A stretch of DNA of 64,000 nucleotides from Halomonas sp. LBP4. GTDB lineage: Bacteria; Pseudomonadota; Gammaproteobacteria; Pseudomonadales; Halomonadaceae. How positions within the stretch are numbered: position 1 is the first letter of the stretch; every line of letters starts with the position of its first letter. Position numbers and translations under genes: made by a program. The stretch lies in contig NZ_PDOG01000001.1 in assembly GCF_003202205.1 (NCBI RefSeq), positions 864,459-928,458 of the forward strand, read 5' to 3'. This document shows positions 45,279 to 54,721 of the stretch, piece by piece. Below the pieces are notes generated by a model that saw only the letters and a list, made by a program, of their open reading frames with translations, ran no database searches and was not told the DNA's origin.

Positions 45279-45947
45279 ATGAGTGACATGACCATTGGCA
45301 AAGTGGCTAAAGCGGTGGGTGTCGGGGTCGAGACGATTCGCTTCTACGAACGACGCGGACTCATCGAACAGCCCACTCGGCCGGAGGGGGGAGGATATCG
45401 CGTCTATCCGGGCGAGACGGTGCGGCGGGTGCATTTCATTCGACGTGCCCAGGAACTCGGTTTCTCCCTGCGCGAGATCGCCGAGCTGCTCATGCTGCGT
45501 ACCACCCACAGCGCCGATGCCAGCGACGTGCGGCGGCGTGCCACCGCCAAGCTTCAGGATGTGGACCAGAAGATCGAGCGGCTCCAGCGTATCCGCCAAG
45601 GGCTGACGACGCTTCTCGACAGTTGTCCGGGAGAAGGGCCGCTTCAATGCTGTTCCATCCTCGACGCCCTGGAACACGACGAGGTACTGACCGGCGAGCC
45701 GACCAGGAGAAAGGAGAAAGGCATGCAGACAGTGAGACTCACCATCGGCGGCATGCACTGCAACGGCTGTGCGGAGATCGTCCGCCAGATTCTCGAACAG
45801 CAGCCGGGGGTCAAGGGGTGCTCGGTCTCCCATGAGAATGGTGAGGCCAGGGTGGCGGTCGACGCCTCACGGGTCTCCGGCGAGCAGCTCGTGGAGGCGG
45901 TGCGCGGTGCGGGGTACTCGGCAAGCATCGCGACAGAGGCAGACTAG
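45279..45947 (+). CDS. MerR-family metal regulator fused to an HMA domain
   Basis: 222 aa. Residues 1-135 are a MerR protein: TIGKVAKAVGVGVETIRFYE, RPEGGGYRVYPGE, dimer helix to about 115, then Cys at 116, 124 and 125 (SCPGEGPLQCCSIL). The first mercury-ligand Cys of MerR is replaced (TTHSAD for the expected His-Cys). Residues 150-220 are a heavy-metal-associated domain with GGMHC161-N-G-C164. An internal ATG (45723, Met149) has AGGAGAAAGG before it, so a separate HMA chaperone could also be made. Controls the ATPase promoter downstream. Confidence 0.88.
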   Translation: MSDMTIGKVAKAVGVGVETIRFYERRGLIEQPTRPEGGGYRVYPGETVRRVHFIRRAQELGFSLREIAELLMLRTTHSADASDVRRRATAKLQDVDQKIERLQRIRQGLTTLLDSCPGEGPLQCCSILDALEHDEVLTGEPTRRKEKGMQTVRLTIGGMHCNGCAEIVRQILEQQPGVKGCSVSHENGEARVAVDASRVSGEQLVEAVRGAGYSASIATEAD

Positions 45948-46122
45948 CGCCTTGGAGTTTGCGACTGCCTTGCCGCTGGCCTCGCCGGACGCATGCCACG
46001 CTGGACGGGTGCCGTACTGGTGACGCTGGGTGGCTGGACCCTCTGGCTGGCGTTCTCCTGGACTTGATGGGCCGACCGGCGCCTCCTCTCCAGTGTCTTC
46101 CCGCATCGATGCCCACCGGCGC

Positions 46123-46154
46123 TTGACTCCGTAGTCAAGTACGGGCCCTACCCT
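46123..46154 (+). promoter_or_regulatory. MerR-type promoter of the P-type ATPase gene
   Basis: -35 TTGACT (46123-46128), 20-bp spacer, -10 TACCCT (46149-46154). The spacer starts with CCGTAGTCAAGTACGG, nearly the classical mercury-resistance operator (CCGTAC...GTACGG after TTGACT). Same half-sites as the regulator's own promoter. Confidence 0.88.
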
Positions 46155-46187
46155 TGGAGCATGACCTCATCAGATGAGGGGACAACC

Positions 46188-48626
46188 ATGCATACGGCAA
46201 CCTCAGCGACACCGGAAGACTGCCTCCAGCCATGGCACCTGGAGCCGACCGATGAGCCGGATATCCGACGGGTACGGGCGCACATCGGCGGGCTGCATTG
46301 CTCGCTGTGCACCGGCACCATCGAGCGCGCCCTGGGGCAGAAGCCGGGGGTACGCCGAGTGGCGGTCAGCCTCACCCACGAACAGGCCCTGGTGGAATAC
46401 AACGCCCGCGAGACCAGTGCCGAGGCGCTCATGGGCACCCTGCAGGGCATTGGCTATCGTCTCAGCGATCCCCGCAAGGTCGAGCCCTACGAGCGCCAGG
46501 AGCGCGACTTGGCTCGCGAGCGCAACCGCTTCCTGGTGGCGCTGGCCGCCAGCCTGGCGGCGGTGGGCCTGATCGTCGATCCCACATCGCCCTGGACCCT
46601 GGGGCTCTCCACCCTGGTCTACGTCAGCCTGGTGATCTTCGGCTATGCCGTCCTTCGCGGCCAGGGCACCGGAGCCGCCCTGGGCGGTAGCGCCCTGTTG
46701 GCCCTGGGTGGCCTGGCCCTGTTCGGGCTGCGCGCCGGGAGCATGCTGGCGGGCCAGGAGGCGATCCTGGTGGCGGTCCTGGCTGTGTCAATGGTGTTCG
46801 GTATCGCCCGGCAGATGCTGGTCATGGCCTATCAGGCCCTGCGGCGGGGCATTCTCAACCAGCATGTGCTGGTGGAGATCGGGGCCTTTGCAGGACTGGT
46901 CGGCGGCGGCATCGGCCTGGCAGTGCGGCCCGACGGCTACCCCACCGCCGCCTTCTTCGCCGTCTCGGTCATGGTGCTGACCTATCATCTCTTCTCCGAG
47001 TGGCTCTCGCTGATCGTCAAGACCCGCAGCTCCCAGTCGGTGCGCCGCCTGCTGGACCTGCAGCCGGAGACCGCCCATGTCATTGAAGAAGGCGGCGAAC
47101 GGGATCTGCCCGTGGAACGGGTGGAAACCGGCTTGCGGGTGCGTATCCGCCCCGGTGAGCGTATCCCGGTGGACGGCGAGGTCATCGCTGGTGTCTCGGC
47201 CGTGGATCAGTCCCTGGTCACCGGCGAACCCCTGCCGATCGAGAAAGGAGTGGGCGACTCGGTGGTCGGCGGCGCCATCAATGGCACCGGCACGCTGGTG
47301 GTGCGGGTGACGGCTACCGACGAGGCGAGCTTCCTGCAGCAGGTGGTACGCAGCCTGGAAGATGCACGGGCGCTCAAGCCTGGCCTGCTGCACCTGGTGG
47401 ACCGGGTGCTGCGGGTCTATACCCCCACGGTGCTGATCGTCTCTGCACTGGCCTTCGTGTTCTGGATGAGTGCGCCGCTGCTCTGGGGAGCCGCGTCCGA
47501 CCTGGAACGGGCCGTGTTCGCCGCCCTGACCGTGCTGGTAATGGGCTATCCCTGCGCCGTGGGCATCTCCGCCCCGCTCTCCATCGTGCGGGGCGCCGGC
47601 GAAGCGGCCGACCAGGGGGTGCTGATGCGCACCGGCGAGTCCTTTCAGGCCCTGCGGCGCGTCACCACCGTGGTGTTCGACAAGACCGGCACCCTCACCG
47701 AGGGACGCCCCGCGGTACGCGATGTCACCAGTGTCGATGGCGACGAAGGCACGCTGCTGTCGCTGGCTGCCGCGGTCGAGTCCGCCTCGGAACATCCCCT
47801 GGGGCGTGCCGTGGTCGAAGCGGCCCTGTCACGGGACCTGGCGATACCCGACGTAGCCGAGTTCCAGGCGCACTCCGGCCGCGGCGTCACCGCCCGGGTG
47901 GACGACGAACCGGTATGGGTCGGCAGCCCGACCTTTCTCGTCGAACAGGGCATTGACCTGGCACCGGTGAACGATGGCATCGAGATTGCCGAGCGCCAGG
48001 GCCAGACGGTCATCGTCGTCGCTCGTGGCGAACGACTGCTGGGGGCCATCGCCCTGGGCGACGGCCTGCGGGCCGACGCCGCGGAGACCGTGCAACGGCT
48101 CCATTCACTGGGCATTGACACCGCGCTGGTGACCGGCGACAACGCGCGCACCGCCCGCCATATTGCCGAACTGGTGGGCATCGAAACCGTCCACGCCGGC
48201 GTACTGCCGGAGCAGAAGGCCGACCTGCTGCGGGAACTCCAGCGGCGGGCACGGGTCGCCATGGTCGGCGACGGCATCAATGACGCCCCGGCGCTGATGC
48301 AGGCGGACGTGGGCATCGCCATGGGCAGCGGCACCGACATCGCCATCGACGCCGCCGACATCATCATCCTCAACGCCCGGGTGGGCAGCGTGGTGACCGC
48401 CTGGCGGATCAGTCGCTGGGGGTATCGCAAGATGCGGCAGAACGTCTCGCTGGCCTTCCTGTTCAACGGCATCGGCATCCCGCTGGCGTCCACCGGCCTG
48501 ATCTACCCGGTGTGGGCCATGGTGGCCATGGCCGCCAGCGTGACCACCATCTTCATCAATTCGCTATGGCAGCGGCCATCGCTGCTGTTCGACGCCGTGG
48601 CCAGCGTGCGCTCGAAGGCGTCGTGA
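46188..48626 (+). CDS. P1B-type heavy-metal-transporting ATPase with YPC motif
   Basis: 812 aa. N-terminal HMA domain with GLHC38-S-L-C41; six to eight membrane helices; actuator [11 protein letters not shown]; phosphorylation D498-K-T-G-T; nucleotide domain [12 protein letters not shown]; hinge [11 protein letters not shown]. The ion-binding helix reads GYPCAVGIS: Tyr454-Pro-Cys456 replaces the usual Cys/Ser/Thr-Pro-Cys, so metal choice is uncertain. Start 46188 follows GAGGGG and fits the transcription start predicted from the promoter at 46123; ATG 46161 is too near. Exports a soft metal ion from the cytoplasm. Confidence 0.92.
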   Translation: MHTATSATPEDCLQPWHLEPTDEPDIRRVRAHIGGLHCSLCTGTIERALGQKPGVRRVAVSLTHEQALVEYNARETSAEALMGTLQGIGYRLSDPRKVEPYERQERDLARERNRFLVALAASLAAVGLIVDPTSPWTLGLSTLVYVSLVIFGYAVLRGQGTGAALGGSALLALGGLALFGLRAGSMLAGQEAILVAVLAVSMVFGIARQMLVMAYQALRRGILNQHVLVEIGAFAGLVGGGIGLAVRPDGYPTAAFFAVSVMVLTYHLFSEWLSLIVKTRSSQSVRRLLDLQPETAHVIEEGGERDLPVERVETGLRVRIRPGERIPVDGEVIAGVSAVDQSLVTGEPLPIEKGVGDSVVGGAINGTGTLVVRVTATDEASFLQQVVRSLEDARALKPGLLHLVDRVLRVYTPTVLIVSALAFVFWMSAPLLWGAASDLERAVFAALTVLVMGYPCAVGISAPLSIVRGAGEAADQGVLMRTGESFQALRRVTTVVFDKTGTLTEGRPAVRDVTSVDGDEGTLLSLAAAVESASEHPLGRAVVEAALSRDLAIPDVAEFQAHSGRGVTARVDDEPVWVGSPTFLVEQGIDLAPVNDGIEIAERQGQTVIVVARGERLLGAIALGDGLRADAAETVQRLHSLGIDTALVTGDNARTARHIAELVGIETVHAGVLPEQKADLLRELQRRARVAMVGDGINDAPALMQADVGIAMGSGTDIAIDAADIIILNARVGSVVTAWRISRWGYRKMRQNVSLAFLFNGIGIPLASTGLIYPVWAMVAMAASVTTIFINSLWQRPSLLFDAVASVRSKAS

Positions 48627-48707
48627 AGCCATGGCCCCAGACATCCGCCCAGGAACCCCTCGTGGGGGTTGGGCAGAACAACGCACCGCTCAACGAGGTA
48701 AGCCATC

Positions 48708-49031
48708 ATGACATCCAGGATTCACGCCTTATTGCTGGCACTGGTTGCCGCTGTCATCTCGACGGTGGTCCTTGCTGCCGGACCCAGTTACCAGATCGAG
48801 GTCGACGGACTCGCCTGTCCTTTCTGCGCCTATGGCATCGAGAAGCAGCTTGGCAAGATCGAAGGGGTACAGACGATCGAAACGGACATCCAGGCCGGCA
48901 GGATGATCGTCACCATGGACGACGGGCACACGCTCGACGAGTCGCGCGCCGAACAGGCCGTCGATCGGGCCGGGTTCACGCTGGGCAGCTTCGAAGCACT
49001 CGACGCCCCAGCAACGACCAATGATCAATGA
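48708..49031 (+). CDS. Periplasmic HMA-domain protein (MerP-like)
   Basis: 107 aa: signal peptide (ALLLALVAAVISTVVLAAG), then a heavy-metal-associated domain with VDGLAC37-P-F-C40 and GVQTIETDIQAGRMIVTMDD. Similar in plan to MerP, so it can pass a metal or receive it in the periplasm. Lies 81 bases after the ATPase gene with GAGGTAAG upstream. Third HMA domain of the locus after those in the regulator and ATPase. Confidence 0.85.
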   Translation: MTSRIHALLLALVAAVISTVVLAAGPSYQIEVDGLACPFCAYGIEKQLGKIEGVQTIETDIQAGRMIVTMDDGHTLDESRAEQAVDRAGFTLGSFEALDAPATTNDQ

Positions 49032-49047
49032 CGAGGGGGCATGATTC

Positions 49048-49965
49048 ATGACGCACTGTCGGCGCAAGACAGCCGCCGGTCCTCGACTATTGGCCGTGGT
49101 GGCGATAATGGCGCCCGGCCTGGCTCAGGCGGCTCCCCAGACCTTCAACACGGCGCTACCCGTCGCGGAAGGCAACCTCGTATTCCGCGAGCAGTTCTTG
49201 TACCGCAAGGCCGATGATGACCCCAGCCCTGCCCGCCGGGACCTGAGGGTCATCGGTGCCATCACGGTGCTCGGTTACGGCCTGACCCGTGATCTCGCCC
49301 TGTTCGGCGCCCTTCCCTATCTCGACAAGGAGCTCGATCTCGATGGCCCCGGCGGGCAGCGCCTCGAGCGAAGCAGCCGTGGGCTCGGCGATGCGCGCCT
49401 GTTTGCGCGCTACACGGCGTTTAAGGACGACGCGCCGGGCCGCACCTTCCGCGTGGCGCCGTTTCTCGGCGTGGAAACGCCGACCGGAGACGACGATGAG
49501 CGGGACCGGTTCGGCCGGCTGCCGCAGCCGCTGCAGTCCGGTTCCGGCTCCTGGGACCCGCTGGGTGGCGTGGCCCTGACCTACCAGACGTTGGCCTATC
49601 AGCTCGATGCCCAGTTCGCCTATCAGGCCAACACCGAGGCCAACGGTTTCGAGTTCGGTGATGAGGCGCGTCTCGACGGCTCCTTCCAGTACCGCCTCTG
49701 GCCGCGGAAATTGGGTAGCGGTGTGCCCGGTTTCTTGTACGGGGTGCTGGAAGCGAACCTGATCCACCATGAAAAGAATGAGATGAACGGGGTGCGGGAT
49801 GCGAACTCAGGGGGAACCCAGCTGTTCCTTTCACCGGGCCTGCAATATGTGACCCGCCGCTGGATCATCGAGGGCATTGTCCAGCTCCCCGCCGCCCAGG
49901 ACCTGAATGGCACGGCGCTGGAGGATGATTTCACCACCCGGATGGGTTTTCGTATTAACTTTTAG
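49048..49965 (+). CDS. Outer-membrane barrel protein (MetA/phenol-type transporter-like)
   Basis: 305 aa: signal peptide ending LAQAA, then beta strands in pairs ([83 protein letters not shown]) and a terminal aromatic (MGFRINF). It fits the MetA-pathway phenol-degradation outer-membrane family, frequently found next to metal-efflux genes. Possible outer-membrane exit or surface protein of the metal locus. Start has GAGGGGG upstream. Confidence 0.75.
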   Translation: MTHCRRKTAAGPRLLAVVAIMAPGLAQAAPQTFNTALPVAEGNLVFREQFLYRKADDDPSPARRDLRVIGAITVLGYGLTRDLALFGALPYLDKELDLDGPGGQRLERSSRGLGDARLFARYTAFKDDAPGRTFRVAPFLGVETPTGDDDERDRFGRLPQPLQSGSGSWDPLGGVALTYQTLAYQLDAQFAYQANTEANGFEFGDEARLDGSFQYRLWPRKLGSGVPGFLYGVLEANLIHHEKNEMNGVRDANSGGTQLFLSPGLQYVTRRWIIEGIVQLPAAQDLNGTALEDDFTTRMGFRINF

Positions 49966-49973
49966 GGGTTTTC

Positions 49974-50966
49974 ATGCAAGCAAAGCGATTGTTCAAGGTC
50001 GGGGCGATCGTCACAGGCCTGGTGGCGGTTGCTGCCATTGCCTCCTATGCTGCCTTCGTGCCCCGAGTGAAAGGACCGGGCCATGAGTTCGTCGGCGCCT
50101 GGGGGAGCCAGGGCAGCGAGCCGGGGCAATTCGACGATCCGACCGGCGTTGCCGTCACCGCGGATGAAGTGTTTGTCGCCGATGCGCGCAATGGGCGAAT
50201 CCAGGTCTTTGATCACGAAGGGCAATTCAAACGTGAATTCGGCACCCCCGGCGATGCCCCCGGCGAACTCGGGCGACCGATGAACCTGACGATCCATGAG
50301 GAAAAGCTCTATGTGCCCGAGTACATGAATGACCGCCTTCAGGTCTTCAACCTGGCTGGTGAGCCCCTGGATATCATTGGTGGCCCCGGGGAGGGACCCG
50401 GCGAATTCGATGCCCCGGGCGGTGTCGCCGTTGCCGCGAGCGGCGACCTGTTCGTGGCCGACTTCTACAATCAGCGCGTACAGCAGCTAGGCGCGAATGG
50501 TGAGTTCATTCGCCAATGGGGCACGACCGGCGAGACCGGGCGAGGAGCCGGCGAGTTCACCTACCCTACCGATGTCGCGCTCGCCACCGACGAAACGCTC
50601 TACGTGGCGGACGGCTACGGTAACCGCGTGCAGGTGTTCGACGCCGATGGTGAATTCCTGCGCAAGTGGGGTGGCCCCTTCGCCATCGGCCTCTATGGCC
50701 CGTTCAACGGCTGGCTCACCACCGTGACGGGCATCGCCATAGGGCCGGAGGGGCGGGTGTTATCCGCTGACTTCTACAATGACCGGGTCCAGGTCTTCAC
50801 CGCCGAGGGAAAGTTCCTCAACACCTTCGGCGAAACAGGCGACGGTCCGGGACAGTTCCATCACGCCATCGCCCTGGATGTCGCACCGGACGGCACGGTA
50901 TTCGTCGCCGACTTCCAGAACAATCGCATCGAGAAATGGCGACCGGTCGACGATAGGGTGAAATGA
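49974..50966 (+). CDS. Exported NHL-repeat beta-propeller protein
   Basis: 330 aa: N-terminal anchor/signal (VGAIVTGLVAVAAIASYAAF), then six NHL repeats each with a VFVADxxNxRIQVF-like strand (for example VADARNGRIQVFDHEG, VADFYNQRVQQLGANG, VADGYGNRVQVFDADG, SADFYNDRVQVFTAEG). Makes a six-bladed propeller in the periplasm, a binding scaffold. Eight bases after the barrel gene with AGGGG, so likely co-transcribed with the metal locus. Ligand unknown. Confidence 0.85.
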   Translation: MQAKRLFKVGAIVTGLVAVAAIASYAAFVPRVKGPGHEFVGAWGSQGSEPGQFDDPTGVAVTADEVFVADARNGRIQVFDHEGQFKREFGTPGDAPGELGRPMNLTIHEEKLYVPEYMNDRLQVFNLAGEPLDIIGGPGEGPGEFDAPGGVAVAASGDLFVADFYNQRVQQLGANGEFIRQWGTTGETGRGAGEFTYPTDVALATDETLYVADGYGNRVQVFDADGEFLRKWGGPFAIGLYGPFNGWLTTVTGIAIGPEGRVLSADFYNDRVQVFTAEGKFLNTFGETGDGPGQFHHAIALDVAPDGTVFVADFQNNRIEKWRPVDDRVK

Positions 50967-51079
50967 ACAGAAGGGGAAATAAACAGAGCATGCAGCCCCG
51001 CAAGCCGTCGATGAATCACGACTTTCGGGAGCGGCGGTGAAGTGCATCAGCTCTGGCGATTATCACGGGAACCACGCCA

Positions 51080-52432
51080 ATGGACCTTCGGCGAGAACGA
51101 CATCACCAACGCCTGCAGCGTGCCTGGCGAATCAGCCCTCCCTTCTTGCTGACCGCTGGGTTCATGGTGTTAATCTTGGTGGGAACGGCACTGCTCAAGC
51201 TACCGCTCGCCGTGCACGCCCCCCTTTCATGGGGCGAGGCCCTGTTCACCGCCACCTCGGCGGTGACCGTTACCGGCCTGGTCGTGACCGACACCGGCCC
51301 CAGCTTCAGTATCTGGGGCGAGGCCGTCATCCTCGTATTGATGCAAGCCGGTGGTCTGGGGCTCATGACATTCGCCGTGCTGGCATTGCTGTCACTCGGT
51401 GGGCGTGTCAGGGGCAGGCGTTACCTGGTCGCGAGCACCCCCTACAACGAGACCCACCCTCGGGACGTCATACGCACCGCCAAGGCGGTGGTCAAACTGG
51501 CGCTTGTGATAGAAGGCATCGCCCTGGTGCCCCTGGCGCTGGTCTGGGTGCCCGAGCATGGCTGGCTTCAGGGACTCTGGTGGTCCCTGTTCCACACGGT
51601 TTCTGCCTTCAACAATGCCGGCTTCACCCTTTCACCCGACAGCCTCATGGCCTACGCCGGGAACCCGGTCATCAATATGGTGATTCCCGCCCTCTACCTG
51701 ATCGGAGGACTGGGCTTCATCGTGGTCATCGGGATTCTCGACTATCCCCGCAGCCGACAACTGGACATCAACGTCAAGGTCGTGCTCTTCGGTACCCTGG
51801 TGCTGAGTGTCATGGGAGCCGCCATGATCTACATGCTGGAGTCGGACAATCCGGCCACCCTGGCCGCGCTACCCGGTCTCTCCGATCAGCTATGGGCCTC
51901 CTGGCTGCAGGCCACGACACCGCGAACCGCGGGTTTCAACAGCCTCGACATCAGCGCCCTCACCCAGCCCACCAGCCTCGTGCTGATGCTGCTGATGTTC
52001 GTGGGTGCAGGCGCCAACGGCACCGGCAGCGGCATCAAGGTGGCCACCCTGTTCGTCCTGCTCGCCGCCACCTGGGCCTACCTCCGGCGCCGAAGCCAAC
52101 CCACGCTGTTTTCACAAGCCATTGACACGACCACCCTGCTCAAGGCGCTGGCCGTAGCGGTCATGGCCGTACTCGGCATCTTCATGGGCACCCTGGCCCT
52201 GTCCATGACCGAAGACGCCGACCTGCTGACGGTTGCGTTTGAAGCCACCTCCGCCCTTGGCACCGTTGGCCTGACGCAGGGCTTGACGACGGAGCTTTCC
52301 GGTGGGGGCCAGGTCATCATCATGGTGATGATGTTCGTGGGGCGCGTGTGTCCGCTGACGGTGGCCTATCTGGTCGGCTCCGCCTTTGCTTCCTCCCGGG
52401 ACTCGATGCAGTCGGAGCTGCAGATTGGCTAA
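51080..52432 (+). CDS. TrkH/KtrB-family potassium transport protein
   Basis: 450 aa with eight or more membrane helices and four pore-loop filters, each with the key Gly: TSAVTVTGLVV, SAFNNAGFTL, TPRTAGFNSLDIS and TSALGTVGLTQG. The GANGTGSGIKVATL loop is the gating region of KtrB-type proteins. Normally works with a TrkA/KtrA RCK partner, which is not adjacent. Salt-tolerant bacteria often keep several such systems. Starts 113 bases after the NHL gene; relation to the metal locus is unclear. Confidence 0.92.
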   Translation: MDLRRERHHQRLQRAWRISPPFLLTAGFMVLILVGTALLKLPLAVHAPLSWGEALFTATSAVTVTGLVVTDTGPSFSIWGEAVILVLMQAGGLGLMTFAVLALLSLGGRVRGRRYLVASTPYNETHPRDVIRTAKAVVKLALVIEGIALVPLALVWVPEHGWLQGLWWSLFHTVSAFNNAGFTLSPDSLMAYAGNPVINMVIPALYLIGGLGFIVVIGILDYPRSRQLDINVKVVLFGTLVLSVMGAAMIYMLESDNPATLAALPGLSDQLWASWLQATTPRTAGFNSLDISALTQPTSLVLMLLMFVGAGANGTGSGIKVATLFVLLAATWAYLRRRSQPTLFSQAIDTTTLLKALAVAVMAVLGIFMGTLALSMTEDADLLTVAFEATSALGTVGLTQGLTTELSGGGQVIIMVMMFVGRVCPLTVAYLVGSAFASSRDSMQSELQIG

Positions 52433-52442
52433 TCTTTCTTAA

Positions 52443-52616
52443 GAAACCCTACTGGACCTCCACCACGGCCTGGAGTGCGACACCATTCCCAAGCGCCTGG
52501 CGGCGATCGGCGAGGCCATCGAGACCGCCTTCCGCGCCGAAGGGATCGAGGTACTCAAGTTCTGCGCCCAGACCTTCTCCAAGGACGTCAAGCAACTGTC
52601 CTGCTGCGCGGGATGA
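52443..52616 (+). pseudogene. C-terminal gene fragment, Cys-rich end
   Basis: Immediately after an in-frame stop, 57 codons of protein-like sequence (LLDLHHGLECDTIPKRLAAI, AIETAFRAEGIEVLKFCAQT, ending LSCCAG) run to a stop. No start or ribosome site. It looks like the surviving 3' end of a gene; family not recognised. Four Cys suggest a metal or thiol protein in keeping with the locus. Confidence 0.5.
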
Positions 52617-52721
52617 GCGATAAAGAACAAGCGTTGCAGCGGCACCGATTGACCTTCCCCATGGCGGGTAATGGCAGCGGATAAGGCCGAGGTCACTGCA
52701 TACGCTACTGGTACAGGAGAG

Positions 52722-52754
52722 AAAAGGCGCCACTCGTTCAAGTGGCGCCTTTTT
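52722..52754. terminator. Bidirectional terminator
   Basis: GGCGCCACT/AGTGGCGCC stem with a 6-base loop, flanked by AAAA on the left and TTTTT on the right, so it works on both strands, ending the metal/trkH side and the porin gene. Confidence 0.92.
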
Positions 52755-52780
52755 GACACTGGTTTTTCAGAAATGGGTCT

Positions 52781-54109
52781 TCAGAAATTGTATTGGGCAG
52801 CGAACTGCAGCCGGGTGTTACCTTCCTCATCCCGGCTCTTAATCTCCTTCCGGGCGTGTGACACTTCGAACATCAGCGTTACCGGGTCGGTCAACTGGTA
52901 GAAGTGGCTGAAGTGGATGCTTTCGAGCTTGCGGGTGGAATCGGGGAAGAGATCGCGCGGTCGATCCCCCCGCACCTGACCATAGGACAGGCCCGAGCTG
53001 AACTTCGGTGTCCACTGCTGAGCCACGGCGGCGTTGAAGCCATAGGCCTCGATGGTTTCCAGCTCGCCATCGCCATCGATAAAGGCCGCACCGATGGAGT
53101 CGCTGCCGTCATCGACTCCGTTGGCGGTGTAGAGGTAGCGGCCGATACCGTCGCCGTAGATGGCCCCGGCCATCAGCCTGGTGCTGTCGGTCACGTCGAT
53201 GTTGCCCGCCAGCAGCACGCCATAGCCGATGGTGGAATCATCGCCGGACGCAGCGGCATCATCGGTTTTCAGGCGTCGCACCACCGCGGCGGTTTCGACC
53301 GCGGCCCCCTCGCCGTCCCAGTGGTAACGCGCGGCCGCGTCCGGTGCCGTGTCACGCGAGCCTGCGAACCCGGTACCCTCGGGGTTTTCCAAAGCGACAG
53401 ACAGGTCGCCGGGGCCGGCCGGCAGGGTATAGCGCAGCTGGGCCTGGCGAATGAAGCTCACCCCCACCGGGCCATCGAAATCGACGGTGGTGGGATAGGC
53501 CGCGAAATGCATGAAATTCGTCCAGGTCTGGCCGGCCAGGAGGCCCGCCACCTCGCCATAGGCATGGCGCAGCCGGAAGCTGCGGGCATTGGTGAAGACC
53601 TCGTTGCCCCCAACCCCGAAGAAGTCACCCTCGATATGGGTGGTGGCGTCCCCCAGGAGCGTCGGCGTGGAGCTCTTGATATAGAGCCGCGACTGGCGGG
53701 CATGGGCCCGGAACGAGGTGTCGCTGTCGTCATCGGTGGCATCGATACCATCGGCAAACAGGCTATCGCCGAGATCCTGGTCCAGGTCGTAGATGGCATC
53801 GAACTTCGCGTATCCGCCGATCTGGAAAGAGGTATTGGTGCCAGGAATCATGAAACTTCCCGGTGTGTCGCCGCCGGTGACCACATTGTCGGGGACCCTT
53901 TCGCGTTCGCGCGCCTCGGCGGTCGCTCGTTGCTGCTCGCTTTCCAGGCGTTCGATCTGGCGCTGCATGGCCTCCATCTGTGTTCTCAAGGCCTCCAACG
54001 TAGCGTCCCGGTCTTGCGCCAGGGCGGGTGGCGCCAGCAACAGCGCTCCACTGAGGCCCAGCGCACCGCCCCACAGTGGAAAGATTTTTTTCCTATGGTG
54101 AGTTCCCAT
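52781..54109 (-). CDS. DcaP-like trimeric porin
   Basis: 442 aa from ATG 54109: signal peptide (GALGLSGALLLAPPALAQ), a periplasmic coiled coil (about 37-70: LEALRTQMEAMQRQIERLES), then a beta-barrel with QIGGYAKFDAIYDL, RLYIKSSTP, LAGQTWTNFMHFAAYPTTVD and a C-terminal Phe (FAAQYNF). These are marks of DcaP-type porins that take up dicarboxylates or other acids. A second possible start at 54136 exists because the ribosome site and start codon are duplicated. Single gene. Confidence 0.88.
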   Translation of the reverse strand: MGTHHRKKIFPLWGGALGLSGALLLAPPALAQDRDATLEALRTQMEAMQRQIERLESEQQRATAEARERERVPDNVVTGGDTPGSFMIPGTNTSFQIGGYAKFDAIYDLDQDLGDSLFADGIDATDDDSDTSFRAHARQSRLYIKSSTPTLLGDATTHIEGDFFGVGGNEVFTNARSFRLRHAYGEVAGLLAGQTWTNFMHFAAYPTTVDFDGPVGVSFIRQAQLRYTLPAGPGDLSVALENPEGTGFAGSRDTAPDAAARYHWDGEGAAVETAAVVRRLKTDDAAASGDDSTIGYGVLLAGNIDVTDSTRLMAGAIYGDGIGRYLYTANGVDDGSDSIGAAFIDGDGELETIEAYGFNAAVAQQWTPKFSSGLSYGQVRGDRPRDLFPDSTRKLESIHFSHFYQLTDPVTLMFEVSHARKEIKSRDEEGNTRLQFAAQYNF

Positions 54110-54148
54110 GACGATTTTCCCCTTGTGATTTCCCATGACGATTTTCCC
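54098..54148 (-). repeat. 27-bp-spaced duplication of the porin start region
   Basis: Two 24-base copies (54098-54121 and 54125-54148, one mismatch) each contain GGGAAAATCGTC-ATG-GGAA on the minus strand, so both ribosome site and start codon are doubled. The offset of 27 bases keeps frame, giving a nine-residue extension option. Confidence 0.85.
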
Positions 54149-54721
54149 TCTCCCTATCTTATGGTTGTTAAAGGCGCACGATCTCTCCTCGATGCATGCT
54201 CCCTTTCATCGAGGCATGCGCCTCGCCAGACACGTCAGTGAAACGTGCCTGGTGAGGCGAGTCGTCATAACACCCTCAGACTTACAGAAAAAACCGTGCT
54301 TTATTGTCTCTTTCATTATTCCCCTGGCGTGTGTAGTGATCGGTCCCGACGACAACAGCATCAACGACGAACTCCCACCAATCTTGAAAAGCCGCGAGCC
54401 TGGTCGACAGGCCGGCAAGCATGCCCCCATTGACAGTGATGCGTCGTTTTCTCCTTTGCAGCGTCCGAACAGTGTTCTCGGGACCTTATGCCCTAATGTA
54501 GTGAGGCGATGGATATTGTCAAATTTGGTGCACAACGGTCAGGCCGCGCCCCCTGTCTGACTGACCGGTTACCTGCATCCTTGACAGCGCCGATGCGGCC
54601 CACGACCAGATCTGGCAGAAGCCCCAGCAACAGCGGCTAATGGGCTGTAAGGACTCTCACCGCATCGCGACCAAGGCCTCCACAGGTAACACGATAGCCG
54701 CTTGGTCAGGAGGTTTCGGGA
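54149..54721. other. Intergenic region before TTL locus B
   Basis: About 570 bases without a gene I can support. Contains a likely porin promoter near its left end and, within 100 bases before 54722, the promoter of locus B. AT-rich around 54290-54340. Confidence 0.4.
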
